From: Kiritimatiellia bacterium
GTDB lineage: Bacteria; Verrucomicrobiota; Kiritimatiellia; JAFGHX01
Assembly (NCBI GenBank): GCA_016929905.1
Contig: JAFGHX010000225.1
Coordinates: forward strand, 1-45,445
Length of the DNA: 45,445 nucleotides
Reading direction: 5' to 3'
Shown piece by piece: positions 1-8,221 of this stretch. A model generated the notes under the pieces. The model searched no databases, was not told where the DNA came from, and saw only the letters and a list, made by a program, of their open reading frames with translations. The position numbers and the translations under genes are program-made. Position 1 is the first letter of the stretch, and every line of letters begins with the position of its first letter.

Positions 1-24
1 ACCCGACTCGCACGTTGCCACACG

Positions 25-90
25 CCTTACGGCGTTAACTACAAACGGCATATCTGGTGGTTTCTGCCGTTTGTAGTCAAGCCCGTAAGG
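25..90. repeat. Nested inverted repeat upstream of the first gene
   Basis: Two perfect arm pairs are nested: a 13-bp pair (38-50 with 65-77) and an 8-bp pair (25-32 with 83-90, CCTTACGG/CCGTAAGG), separated by a 5-nt symmetric internal loop and closed by a 14-nt loop (51-64). The whole can fold into one long hairpin on either strand. There is no T-tract directly after it, so it is not a textbook terminator. It could be the 3' structure of a gene lying before the window, or a dispersed REP- or MITE-like element. I saw no second copy in this window. Confidence 0.6.
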
Positions 91-186
91 GCTGTTCCCC
101 GGTTTTGAGACAGCCTCGGGGGAGGCGCTGGCCGGCCTGAGACGGGCACGGCCGCGTGAGACCGCAAGACCGGAGGAGGGGCACAG

Positions 187-621
187 ATGTCGACCGGCGG
201 GACAGAGCCGTATGGTGAGCCGGATTCGCCGGCGCCGAAGGTGGGCGGCGGGGGCAGCGAATTGCGCGACCCGAGTTCCGTGGCGGCACTGCTCGTTCTG
301 CTCGTGTCGATTCCCGTTCTGGCCGCGGCCTCGTATCTGCTGGCGGGGGCGGCCATCGATCCGCGCTACGGGGTTGGCGCCCTGGGCGCCGCGGGCGTGG
401 TGCTGCTTGGGCTCGGTGCGTTCGCGGGCCGGCGCAGCCCGGCGGACCGCAGTGTCTACGAACTGGTGCAGGGCGGCATCGTCCTCTTTGCGTTCCTGGC
501 CATGTTTAACGTCGCCATCCAGGGCTCTGGCGACCGGCTCGGTGCGGTACTCGCGGTTCTGGTGGCAACCCTCGTCCTGTTCGGTGCGATGCTCGCCTTC
601 TATCGACGCTTTCGGGGGTAG
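187..621 (+). CDS. Small four-helix membrane protein of unknown function
   Basis: A 144-residue protein of unrecognised family. After a hydrophilic Gly/Pro/Ser-rich N-terminus (residues 1-30) four hydrophobic stretches follow at about 31-53, 58-79, 92-110 and 117-138, ending in a short basic tail (YRRFRG). It therefore looks like a small polytopic inner-membrane protein. The ATG at 187 is preceded by GGAGGAGG (171-178) at a good ribosome-binding distance, which fixes the start. Third positions are strongly G/C as in neighbouring real genes. It is a lone gene, convergent with the histidine kinase at 678-2981. No catalytic or binding motif is visible and no function can be assigned. Confidence 0.75.
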   Translation: MSTGGTEPYGEPDSPAPKVGGGGSELRDPSSVAALLVLLVSIPVLAAASYLLAGAAIDPRYGVGALGAAGVVLLGLGAFAGRRSPADRSVYELVQGGIVLFAFLAMFNVAIQGSGDRLGAVLAVLVATLVLFGAMLAFYRRFRG

Positions 622-624
622 GGC

Positions 625-668
625 GGCCGGCCCCGAGACGAAAGCGACGTCTGTCCCCGGTGCCGGCC
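625..668. terminator. Candidate bidirectional hairpin between convergent genes
   Basis: GGCCGGC (625-631) pairs with GCCGGCC (662-668) and inside it AGACG (636-640) pairs with CGTCT (648-652). It lies in the 56-nt gap between the convergent stop codons of the genes at 187-621 and 678-2981. It lacks a U-tract, so intrinsic termination is only a suggestion. Confidence 0.35.
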
Positions 669-677
669 CCCGTCGGA

Positions 678-2981
678 CTACGGATTCTCCGCTCGCTTTC
701 GCACGGGGAGGATGAGCTGCGCCGTTGTCCCGGCGCCGGGCGTGGAGGCGAAGCGCAGCGTCCCGCCGTGCGCCTTGGCGATGGAGGCGGAGACGGACAG
801 CCCCAGGCCGGTGCCGCCCTGTCCGCCCTTGGTCGTGAAGAAGGGGTCCTGCACGCGCGGCAGGTGTTCCGCGGCGATGCCTTCACCCTCGTCCTTGACC
901 GTGACGCCGATGTGTTGCCCGTCTTCCGTGAGGCGGGTCCGTACGTCTATCGCCCGCGTCCTGTCCGGCAGCGCCTGGCAGGCGTTCTGGAGCAGATTCA
1001 CCACGACCTGCCCGATCTGTTGTGCATTGCCGAGTGTCTTGGGCAGGTCGGCGCCGCAGTCGACGCTGAAGTGGTCGGTGCTGGCCCGGATCTGATGGTC
1101 GAGCAGCGTGATGGCGTTGCGGACCACGTCGTTCACGTCCACCGGGCGCCTGCTGCCGGCCGGCTCGTAGCGCGCGAAGTTCTTCAGATCGTCGACGATG
1201 TTCCGGATCCGGCGCGCGCCGTCCAGGATCCCGTCCAGCAGACGCGGAACGGCGTCGCGCAACGAGGCGTACGTGTGGCCGCCCACCTCGGTCTCGTCGG
1301 TGAGCACGCCCTGTTCCTCGAGTGTCTGCGTGAACAGCCGGAACATCTTGCGCAGCGTCGGCGCGTTGAGCATGATGAAATGGGCCGGGTTGTTGATCTC
1401 GTGCGCCACGCCGGAGACCAGCGTGCCGAGCGCGATCATCTTGTCGGCCTGGATGAGCTGTTGGCGCTGCCGTTCCGCCTCGGCCTCCGCTTGCTTGCGC
1501 TCCGAGATATCGCGGACGATCGTCGAGAGGAATTCCAGGTCGCCGTGCGGCGTCTTGTGGGCGAGGATCACCTGCGAGACGGGGATCTCATTGCCGCCCG
1601 GCCCCAGGACCGCCGTCTCGGCGGACCACGACCCGTGCCGAACGGCCAGAGGAACGCCTTCCTCGCGCACGACCGCCAGCACGCGGGCCGGGTGCAGGTC
1701 CGATAGGCCCTTGCCCGCCAGGGGGTGTCCGGGCAACGGCCAGCCGAGCAGCTTGCGCCCGGCCCGGTTCATGTAGATGAGGCGCTCGTCGGGTGTCGCC
1801 ATCGCGACCAGGTCGCTGGTGGACTCCAGAATCGCGATCAGCCGCGCCTGGCGCGCCGCCGCCAGGCGCCGTTGCGTGATCACGACCAGCAGCAAGACCA
1901 CGATGCCCACGAGCAGGAGGAACACCGCGGCGACGCCATGGATCAGGTTCTTATACGTGTGATAGATGGAAAACGGCTTGTTCACGATCCGGCTGTCCGG
2001 CGGAAGGTCCCGCTCCCGGATGCCGAAGCGGACCAGTTGGTTCCAGTCGAACATGTACTGCGTCGGACTCATGTCCAGCGGGATCGCAGACGCCCGCTCG
2101 CCGTTGAGGATGCGGATCGCCATCCGCGCCACCATCTGCCCTTCCATCCGGCCGCTGGTCAGTCTGCCGCCGACGATCCCGTTGCCGAGGTAGAAATCCC
2201 ACACGGCGTAGATCGGCACGCGGCAACGCGCCGCGATGCGCCGCAGATTCTCCTCGTGCTGAAAGACGCGCCCTGCCTTGTCCTGGCTGAAGATGAACTG
2301 GAACACGAGGCTGCCTTCCTTCAGCTTGGCGACGGCATCGACCAGCTCTTCCACGACCATGTCGTCGACGTAGCGGAATGAGAGTGGAGGCGGATAGTCC
2401 GCGAAGACTCGCCGGGCAGCGGCCTTCAACGCATGCCCTGTCTGGGTCTTGTCCGTGATGACGACCACGTTCCGCGTCTTCGGGTGCAGGCGCAGGGCCG
2501 TGTCGAGCGTGGACTTGATGTCGATGGATTCCAGAAGGCCGGTCATCTCGCGCCCGCGCCGCATCTCGGGGGTGAACCCGCTCACGCTGCAGAACACGAG
2601 CGGCACGTCCGCGAACGTCGGGTCCGTGAATTCCAACATACAGGTCAGGGCATGGTCGTCCGAACAGATGATCACGTCCGGCTTCGCGTCGGCGTACTTG
2701 ATGCGCAGCACGTGCGCAAAATGCTCGAAGTACTCGGGTGTGTGGATGCGGCGCGTGTCCATGAACTCGAACCGCAGCACCGCCTTGCTGCCGGATTCCG
2801 AGAAGACCTCCCGTATGCCGGCCGAAATGCTGTCGGTCCAGGTGAACCCGTAGTGGTAGGAATGCAGGACAAGGACCGTGCGCACGGCGTTCGGTTCGGC
2901 CCCGGCCGCCACCCGCAGGGCGAGCGCCGAGCATGCGGCCACGATGCCTGCAATGGCACGAAATGAAGGCGAGCGGTTCAT
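678..2981 (-). CDS. Membrane sensor histidine kinase with ABC-type substrate-binding sensor and PAS domain
   Basis: About 767 residues from the ATG at 2981 (a GTG two codons upstream at 2987 is also possible; numbering here is from the GTG). A signal-peptide-like N-terminus (residues 4-30) leads into a periplasmic domain of about 300 residues resembling the ABC_sub_bind/COG2984 fold (start VLVLHSYHYGFTW). One membrane helix follows at about 349-371, then a PAS domain (385-497) and a histidine kinase core. The H-box is GVAHEINNP with His529, the N-box VVNLLQNACQ is near 661-670, and G-boxes include DEGEGI, DPFFTTK and GTGLGLS (699-731). It should autophosphorylate in response to a periplasmic ligand. 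No receiver domain is fused and no response regulator gene is nearby, so it is an orphan kinase here. A candidate promoter lies directly upstream (3014-3041). Ligand unknown. Confidence 0.93.
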   Translation of the reverse strand: MNRSPSFRAIAGIVAACSALALRVAAGAEPNAVRTVLVLHSYHYGFTWTDSISAGIREVFSESGSKAVLRFEFMDTRRIHTPEYFEHFAHVLRIKYADAKPDVIICSDDHALTCMLEFTDPTFADVPLVFCSVSGFTPEMRRGREMTGLLESIDIKSTLDTALRLHPKTRNVVVITDKTQTGHALKAAARRVFADYPPPLSFRYVDDMVVEELVDAVAKLKEGSLVFQFIFSQDKAGRVFQHEENLRRIAARCRVPIYAVWDFYLGNGIVGGRLTSGRMEGQMVARMAIRILNGERASAIPLDMSPTQYMFDWNQLVRFGIRERDLPPDSRIVNKPFSIYHTYKNLIHGVAAVFLLLVGIVVLLLVVITQRRLAAARQARLIAILESTSDLVAMATPDERLIYMNRAGRKLLGWPLPGHPLAGKGLSDLHPARVLAVVREEGVPLAVRHGSWSAETAVLGPGGNEIPVSQVILAHKTPHGDLEFLSTIVRDISERKQAEAEAERQRQQLIQADKMIALGTLVSGVAHEINNPAHFIMLNAPTLRKMFRLFTQTLEEQGVLTDETEVGGHTYASLRDAVPRLLDGILDGARRIRNIVDDLKNFARYEPAGSRRPVDVNDVVRNAITLLDHQIRASTDHFSVDCGADLPKTLGNAQQIGQVVVNLLQNACQALPDRTRAIDVRTRLTEDGQHIGVTVKDEGEGIAAEHLPRVQDPFFTTKGGQGGTGLGLSVSASIAKAHGGTLRFASTPGAGTTAQLILPVRKRAENP

Positions 2982-3013
2982 GGTCACGCAGGGCTACGCA
3001 AGAACAGGACCAC

Positions 3014-3041
3014 ATGGTAGCGCAGGCCCGCCCAATGTCAA
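3014..3041 (-). promoter_or_regulatory. Sigma-70-like promoter of the histidine kinase gene
   Basis: On the minus strand TTGACA (3041-3036) is followed after 16 nt by TACCAT (3019-3014), four of six matches to the -10 consensus. The predicted start of transcription falls about 25 nt before the ATG at 2981, which supports that start codon despite the lack of a clear Shine-Dalgarno sequence. Confidence 0.45.
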
Positions 3042-3131
3042 GAGGCAGGGAGGGCGGGGGGGAGGATGGAAGGGTGGGAGGGTCGCGACCTCGCTGCGGA
3101 TCAACAAGGGAGTATCCGTCTGCAAACGACA

Positions 3132-4592
3132 CTAGTCCGGCACGAACCACACGGGGCTGCTCCAGGCGCAGGCGCCGGAAGCGTAGGCGACGCGGACATA
3201 GTAGTAGACGAACCGTTCGAGCGGGCAACCGGCGAGCAGGACGTCCGCCAGCGGCGCATCGTCCCGGACTTCACCCCGCATGGCCCACCCGCAGCCCGGC
3301 ACGGCATGCAGGCAAGTCCCGTTGCGGATGATCTCCACGGTGCGGATGGGGCATGCGCCGGCAGCCTGGAACCGAACGGTGCGCGGCTCCGCGTCTCGCG
3401 CGCTGCGGTGTATCTCGCCGCCGCGCCGGTCGTTCACGCGAACGTCCAGATACGTACGCTCCCGCTTGCCCGCATAGCAGTTGCGGGCTCGCATCGCGTC
3501 GAAGACGGAGTCCCGGGACAGGGACCTGACGAAACAGCCCGTGCCGCCCGGATCGCTGGTCAAGTGCCCGTCCGGCGGCCGGTGGTCGAGCTGGAACGGG
3601 TTGCTGACGTGCGTGTCTGTCCCGCCGAGGAACCCGAGGGGAAGGCCCTGGTTCAGAAGGTCGGCCACGTAGCAGGGACCGTCGTGGACCTTCTTCAGCG
3701 GGTCCGGATTCCCCCGGTATTCCGAGTTGCCCCAGCATGAGGTGATCTCCACAGCCGGCATCAGGCCCGAGCCCGGATAGAGGTCGAGCGGGATCTCGCC
3801 ATGCTTGCCGGGCCGGCTCGTGTGATGCGGCACCGCGAAGAAGGCGCCCGCCTCGAGCTTCCCGCCCAGTTCGCCCAGCAGCGTCTTCACGTTCCCTTCC
3901 TCGTAGTGGTCCACGAAGTAGTCCGGCCAGCGTCGCATGTAGATGTTGTTGTCGCCGCCGCAGCCGCCCTTGAGCGAGGCCTCGTAGCCCGGCAGCGTCA
4001 CGAACGCGGGCGGGTCATCGTAGTTGTTGGAGGTCTCCGTCTCTTCGCGCCACTGAGGCAGGGCACAGCGCCCGTTGCTGACGTGGTCGGCCGCGCAAAC
4101 CCACTGCAGGCCCGAGACGTAGCGGCCCGCGCTGTAGGCGAAATTCAGAGAACGAGCCTGCTTCGCGTGGCAGTTGCTGAGGATCGTGTGCACGTGGGGA
4201 TCGCCCCACGCGATCCGATAGGCGTGGTCGGCCCGGCAATGCGTCGGATTGCTCCGGAACACGTCGCCGTTGAGACGAGCGCAGAACCGGAACAGCCCCT
4301 CGCGTTCGAATAGGACGTTCTCGATCAGCGCGACGGCCGGCCGCCCCTTCTCGAAACGGACCTCAACCGGTTCAAAGCCGGCCTCCGCACATTCCACGCG
4401 GACCGTGCCCTCGGCATGCACCGTCGGCTCGCAGCGTGCCGACAAGGCCGCCACGTGCACGGTGAACGCTTCGCCCGGCGCCGTGGTCAGCGGAACGGCG
4501 ATCTGCAGCGTGTCCGGCTCCCCACCGCGCCCCTCGTTGCCCAATACGCTCATCTGGAAACGGGGCGGTACGCTCGCAAAAGCCGTGCTCAT
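3132..4592 (-). CDS. PHP/DUF3604-like metal-dependent hydrolase
   Basis: A 486-residue protein whose C-terminal two thirds look like the PHP-fold metal-dependent phosphoesterase superfamily, closest in style to DUF3604 proteins. Seen directly: DPHVHT at residues 131-136, CAADHVS near 167-173, VPHHTSRPG near 260 and GGTDTH near 340, a spacing of His/Asp residues suited to a multi-metal site. Residues 1-125 look like a beta-sandwich N-domain. There is no signal peptide. The ATG at 4592 has AGGAGG eight bases upstream (complement of 4601-4606). It is divergent from an AraC regulator at 4708 and shares a 115-bp control region with direct repeats. Substrate unknown; in this context a carbohydrate or phosphonate derivative is a guess. 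Length and motifs suggest an intact gene. Confidence 0.82.
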   Translation of the reverse strand: MSTAFASVPPRFQMSVLGNEGRGGEPDTLQIAVPLTTAPGEAFTVHVAALSARCEPTVHAEGTVRVECAEAGFEPVEVRFEKGRPAVALIENVLFEREGLFRFCARLNGDVFRSNPTHCRADHAYRIAWGDPHVHTILSNCHAKQARSLNFAYSAGRYVSGLQWVCAADHVSNGRCALPQWREETETSNNYDDPPAFVTLPGYEASLKGGCGGDNNIYMRRWPDYFVDHYEEGNVKTLLGELGGKLEAGAFFAVPHHTSRPGKHGEIPLDLYPGSGLMPAVEITSCWGNSEYRGNPDPLKKVHDGPCYVADLLNQGLPLGFLGGTDTHVSNPFQLDHRPPDGHLTSDPGGTGCFVRSLSRDSVFDAMRARNCYAGKRERTYLDVRVNDRRGGEIHRSARDAEPRTVRFQAAGACPIRTVEIIRNGTCLHAVPGCGWAMRGEVRDDAPLADVLLAGCPLERFVYYYVRVAYASGACAWSSPVWFVPD

Positions 4593-4613
4593 CTTCCGTT
4601 CCTCCTGTTCGAG

Positions 4614-4699
4614 AGGTATACTTTTAGACTAGACTTACCCGGATTGCTTTCAGAAACAAATGGATACTTGTTCAATTTCCATAAATTAAGGTATACTTT
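4614..4699. promoter_or_regulatory. Divergent control region with two identical 11-bp direct repeats
   Basis: AGGTATACTTT occurs at 4614-4624 and again at 4689-4699, start-to-start 75 bp, about seven helical turns. The region is AT-rich against the GC-rich background. Each copy includes TATACT, which can act as a -10 element; for the second copy transcription would start just before the AraC ATG at 4708. Direct repeats are the usual binding pattern of AraC-family regulators, so this is probably where the adjacent regulator binds to control itself and the hydrolase gene. Binding is inferred. Confidence 0.5.
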
Positions 4700-4707
4700 C
4701 TCGTCTA

Positions 4708-5565
4708 ATGAGCCATGAGCGGACTGTTCAGACCTGGCTGTTCCGGCCGCCGCCCGCCGGGGCGAGCGCCTGGTTCGACCGTGTGGAGCATGGTGTCGTC
4801 TCGGAGGAGGTGTACCCGCGGATTCTTCCGGCGCACTTCAATCTGGGTGTGCTGGTTCGGGGCGAACTGATGCTGCGAAACGGGGAAGCTCAGACGCGAG
4901 TGCGAGCGGGGCAGATGTTCTGTCAATGGGCCCGGATTCCGTACCGGGCATGGACCGAGGGGGGCGTCGAAGCGGAGTTCTACCGGGTACGGGTGCGCGG
5001 CACGCGCGCGCGGGGGTACGCGGAGGCGTTCGGCTTCAATCCGTCCCGTTTCGTCGTGGACCCGTACGACGCGCGGGCCGTGGTGGAGGTCTTTGTCTGT
5101 CTGGCGGCGTTGTATGCGGACCGTGCCGGCCGGGACGAATACGAGGCGGTCTGCCTCGTGTACGCGCTCGCGAAAGCCGGCGCCGTGCGCGTGCGGACGG
5201 CGCGGGCGGGTGCGGACGCCGAGGCCGAACTGGTGGAGCAGGGCGTAGCCTCGATGGAGGCGCTGCTGCATACGCCGCTGCCGGTGTCGGAGGTGGCCCG
5301 CTCGTTGGGCGTCAGCCGAGCGACCCTGCTGCGGCTGTTCAGGAAACACCTGCACACGACGCCGCTGCGCTATCTCACGCGGCTGCGCCTGCTGCGCGCG
5401 CGCGAGCTGCTCACCCGCACGGACTTGAAAGTGGAAGCCGTCGCGCGCGCCTGCGGGTTCCGGAACGAGAAGTACTTCTACCGGTGTTTCAGAAAGCATG
5501 AACGTGAGACACCCGCCGCGCACCGGCGCCGGAACCTGCCGGGGTCGACCGATGTGCGTGCATGA
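4708..5565 (+). CDS. AraC-family transcriptional regulator
   Basis: 285 residues. The N-terminal part (about 1-180) looks like a cupin-type ligand-sensing domain. The C-terminal 95 residues carry the double helix-turn-helix of AraC/XylS proteins: first HTH around PVSEVARSLGVSRATLLRLF, second around VEAVARACGFRNEKYFYRCF, followed by the usual basic tail. The ATG at 4708 directly follows the second copy of a direct repeat, and no good Shine-Dalgarno site is present, so the mRNA may be nearly leaderless. It is divergent from the PHP/DUF3604-like gene, which is its most likely target; the DUF362 gene downstream may be cotranscribed. Ligand unknown. Confidence 0.92.
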   Translation: MSHERTVQTWLFRPPPAGASAWFDRVEHGVVSEEVYPRILPAHFNLGVLVRGELMLRNGEAQTRVRAGQMFCQWARIPYRAWTEGGVEAEFYRVRVRGTRARGYAEAFGFNPSRFVVDPYDARAVVEVFVCLAALYADRAGRDEYEAVCLVYALAKAGAVRVRTARAGADAEAELVEQGVASMEALLHTPLPVSEVARSLGVSRATLLRLFRKHLHTTPLRYLTRLRLLRARELLTRTDLKVEAVARACGFRNEKYFYRCFRKHERETPAAHRRRNLPGSTDVRA

Positions 5566-5689
5566 CGCCGCGGGCGAAACGGAGCCGTGCCGGCGGATTG
5601 TTCTTTTCTTCGTCTTGCCCTTTGTCCTACTCTTCGTTCGTGTCGTGCAGGCGCCGGTACGCGTTTCCGTTCCTGAAAGGGCCGCCGTT

Positions 5690-6877
5690 TTGAGCCGTGG
5701 CGATCGAGAATCCGGACACCGAGTCAGCGTGGCGCGCGGCGACGACGCTTACGCCAACGTGCAGGCGGCGTTGCGTTCGCTCGACCCGGCGCTCCCCGCT
5801 TCCGGCACGATTCTGGTGAAACCGAACGCGGGCCGGATGCGCGGCCCGGGCGAAGGGGTGACGACGAGCCCGGCGGCGGTCGCGGCGGTGCTCGACTTCC
5901 TGCGCGCGCGCACGCGCGCGGAGTTGTGCGTGGGCGAGAGCCCCATACGCGGCGTGGCGGCGCTCGCGGCGCTGGAGAAGACCGGCATCGCCGACGTGGC
6001 GCGCGAGCGGGGCGTGCGGTTGGTGGATCTCGACGCCGCCAAGCCCGTGAGCCTCGCGGTGCCGGACGGCCGCGCGGTGCGGAAGCTGAAAGTGTGCCGG
6101 CTCGCGGCGGAGGCCGCCTGCATCGTGTCGGTGCCCGTCATGAAGACGCATATGCACACGGTCGTCAGCCTCAGCGCGAAGAACATGAAGGGCTGCCTCT
6201 ACAGGAAGGAGAAGGTCCGCCTTCACCAGTTGGGCGGGATCCCGTACGGGGCCGGCGAGGTGAAATCGCTGGACCTGGCGATTGCGGAGATGGGCCGGGT
6301 GCTGCGGCCCGCCCTCTGCGTGATCGACGGCGCCGTCGGGCTGGAGGGGTTCGGCCCAAGCGCGGGCGCGCCGAAACGCGCGGGGTTGGCGCTTGCCGGC
6401 ACGAACGCCGTGAGTACCGACGCCGTCGCCGCGTTCCTCATGGGCATCGAGCCCGGCCGCGTGCCGCACCTGGCGCTGGCCGCGCGGATGGGGCTCGGCG
6501 AAGTCGATCTCAACGCCGTCGCCGTCACGCCGGGCGCGTACCGCACGTGGCGCGTTCCGTTCGCGTTGCCGCCCACCGAGATCGCGATCGAATACCCCGG
6601 TGTCGTCCTGCACGACCGCGAAAGCTGCAGCGCGTGCCTTTCGACCGTCGCCCTGTTCCTCGAGCAGCACCACGCGATGTTGCGCGAATACGCGCTGCCC
6701 GACGCGCAGGTGCACATCGCCATCGGCAAGGCCGTCCAGGACGCGCCGCCCGGCACGCTCTTCATCGGGAATTGCACCCGCCGGCACGCGGCAAGAGGCA
6801 TCTTCGTCAAGGGTTGCCCGCCCGTTTCTTCTTATATTCTCGATGTCCTGAAGAAGCCGAGCCGGCGGCGGCGCTGA
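5690..6877 (+). CDS. DUF362 domain-containing protein
   Basis: The DUF362 family signature runs through the whole protein: VARGDDAYANV near the start, ILVKPNAG, SVPVMKTHMHTVVSLSAKNMKG in the middle, a lysine-rich CLYRKEK segment, and TNAVSTDAVAAFLMG. The C-terminal region has CSAC, GNC and GCPP cysteine motifs, which may hold a metal or iron-sulfur centre. The frame is open from 5498 (ATG 5552 also possible), but between about 5590 and 5690 the sequence is T-rich and third-position G/C drops to about half, unlike the body. A TTG at 5690 with GAAAGG nine bases upstream is the preferred start; a GTG at 5729 is another candidate. DUF362 proteins have no settled general reaction. It ends five bases from the convergent UROD-like gene. 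Confidence 0.8.
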   Translation: MSRGDRESGHRVSVARGDDAYANVQAALRSLDPALPASGTILVKPNAGRMRGPGEGVTTSPAAVAAVLDFLRARTRAELCVGESPIRGVAALAALEKTGIADVARERGVRLVDLDAAKPVSLAVPDGRAVRKLKVCRLAAEAACIVSVPVMKTHMHTVVSLSAKNMKGCLYRKEKVRLHQLGGIPYGAGEVKSLDLAIAEMGRVLRPALCVIDGAVGLEGFGPSAGAPKRAGLALAGTNAVSTDAVAAFLMGIEPGRVPHLALAARMGLGEVDLNAVAVTPGAYRTWRVPFALPPTEIAIEYPGVVLHDRESCSACLSTVALFLEQHHAMLREYALPDAQVHIAIGKAVQDAPPGTLFIGNCTRRHAARGIFVKGCPPVSSYILDVLKKPSRRRR

Positions 6878-6882
6878 ACGGT

Positions 6883-8055
6883 TCATCCGCCGAGTTCGAC
6901 GCAGCGCTTGCGGTAGTGCAGGTAGTTGGCGTAGGGGACTTCGGCGGGGACGCCGTGATCGCAGGTGGGGATGTAGCCGCCGCGCGCGCGCATGACCGGC
7001 AGGATCCGCTCGAGCTCGCGGTCGATCTCATCTTGGCTTCGGGCCAGGATTCGCTTATCGATGCCGCCGGTCATGACCAGCTCGGGGTACTGCCGCCCGA
7101 TCTCGACGACGTCGCAACCCGACGCCACTTCAAACGGGCTCATGACGTCCATGCCGATCTCCTGATAGACCGGAATGACCGGCACGGCGAACCCGTCGGT
7201 GTCGATCTGCACGAACAGGTGACGGTCCCCGTCGATCTGGCGCCGCTTGACGTTGGCGATCAGTTGCCGGTAGTAGGGGAAGAGGAACTCGCGCATCATC
7301 GCCGGCGAGATGAGCGGCCCGTTGTTGTAGCAGATGTCCTCGCCGAAGAACAGCTCGTCCAGCGTCACCGCCTGCTGGTGCCGGGCGGTGACGGCGTCGG
7401 CCAGCGCGAGCCACGCCTGCATGCAGGCGTGGACCAGTCCGGGCCGATCGTAGAACATGTATAGAACCGCCTCCGGCCCCATCAGGCTGCGCAGGTACAT
7501 GTAGCCGCCGACGACATGCTGCGTGATGATGAGGCCCTGCGCGGCGGCAGCCTGCGCCGCCGCGCAGCGCTTGGCCAGACCATCGAACCGGCCGGGCGAG
7601 TCCGGCTCGAGCCGCCATTCGACGTCGCGCCGCCAGGTTCGTTCGTCGCGGACGGGATGCTGCAGGTACTCGGGCATGAATCCGTTGCGCCGCCCCTTGA
7701 AAAAGAGCACGTGGCGGCCCGCCTTGTCTTGAACCACCTCGTGCGCGCCGCGGTCCTCCAGCACTCTTTCCTCGAACGCCGGGGCAAAGGCCGCTTCGCA
7801 CCAGCCCAGGCCGCCCAGCGCGTGCTTGCCCGGCGGGTCGAACTGGAAGAGGGCGGCGTAGGGCACGTCCTGGGGCATGCCCTGTTCCTTCCACTGCTCC
7901 AGACAGTAGTAACCGAACTCGCGGCGATACAGCGGCGCGCCGGGTACGCGCGCGTACGTGTCCCGCATCTTGCTTGCGCCCTCGCTCATGCGCTCCCGGG
8001 GCGGCAGCGCACGCATGCTGTCGGCCCGCCCTATCTCAACTGCAGCCATACTCAT
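6883..8055 (-). CDS. Uroporphyrinogen decarboxylase (URO-D) family protein
   Basis: 390 residues of the URO-D/MtaA/CmuA superfamily, whose members include corrinoid methyltransferase partners as well as many uncharacterised catabolic proteins. Seen: the N-terminal region PLYRREFGYYCLEQW, a central LFFGEDICYNNGPLISPAMMREFLFPYYR block typical of the methyltransferase-like subgroup, VQIDTDG, and the C-terminal GGIDKR and GGYIPTCDHGVP stretches. It is not the haem-biosynthesis HemE type by context. ATG choices at 8055 and 8049 are two codons apart; neither has a strong ribosome site. It is divergent from an AraC regulator (8222), an arrangement that suggests substrate-induced expression. Substrate unknown; demethylation of a methylated sugar or amine is a possibility only. 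Confidence 0.88.
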   Translation of the reverse strand: MSMAAVEIGRADSMRALPPRERMSEGASKMRDTYARVPGAPLYRREFGYYCLEQWKEQGMPQDVPYAALFQFDPPGKHALGGLGWCEAAFAPAFEERVLEDRGAHEVVQDKAGRHVLFFKGRRNGFMPEYLQHPVRDERTWRRDVEWRLEPDSPGRFDGLAKRCAAAQAAAAQGLIITQHVVGGYMYLRSLMGPEAVLYMFYDRPGLVHACMQAWLALADAVTARHQQAVTLDELFFGEDICYNNGPLISPAMMREFLFPYYRQLIANVKRRQIDGDRHLFVQIDTDGFAVPVIPVYQEIGMDVMSPFEVASGCDVVEIGRQYPELVMTGGIDKRILARSQDEIDRELERILPVMRARGGYIPTCDHGVPAEVPYANYLHYRKRCVELGG

Positions 8056-8087
8056 TTTGGAACACCGCTTCTGTTTTGATCAGCACT

Positions 8088-8107
8088 ATTGACAGAACAT
8101 TATCAAT
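8088..8107. promoter_or_regulatory. Candidate operator/promoter in the URO-D/AraC divergent region
   Basis: ATTGA (8088-8092) and TCAAT (8103-8107) form an inverted repeat around a 10-nt centre, one helical turn. TTGACA (8089-8094) also reads as a -35 element toward the AraC gene. The local sequence 8056-8160 is AT-rich, consistent with a divergent promoter region. Confidence 0.35.
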
Positions 8108-8183
8108 CGTTACTGGGCTCTGAAATGGACAAAGCGGTTGAATTTATATATATTTCGGAACGAGAGAGCGCATTGATCGGCAT

Positions 8184-8215
8184 GGGTGAGCGGGTGAGGG
8201 GGTGAGCGGGTGAGG
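8184..8215 (+). repeat. Four tandem copies of an octamer (GGGTGAGS) in the AraC leader
   Basis: GGGTGAGC, GGGTGAGG, GGGTGAGC, GGGTGAGG follow one another without gaps and lead into GGG. The last copy supplies the GAGGGGG that serves as ribosome-binding site for the ATG at 8222. A seven-codon frame starting at ATG 8182 (MGERVRG, stop 8203-8205) lies inside. G-runs could form G-rich structures in the mRNA. Confidence 0.8.
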
Positions 8216-8221
8216 GGGCAG

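Noticed and set aside
5498..5689. N-terminal hydrophobic extension of DUF362 as a signal peptide or membrane anchor
   Set aside because: Third-position G/C falls to about half here and the T-rich stretch looks like a promoter region; the conserved family start begins after 5690.
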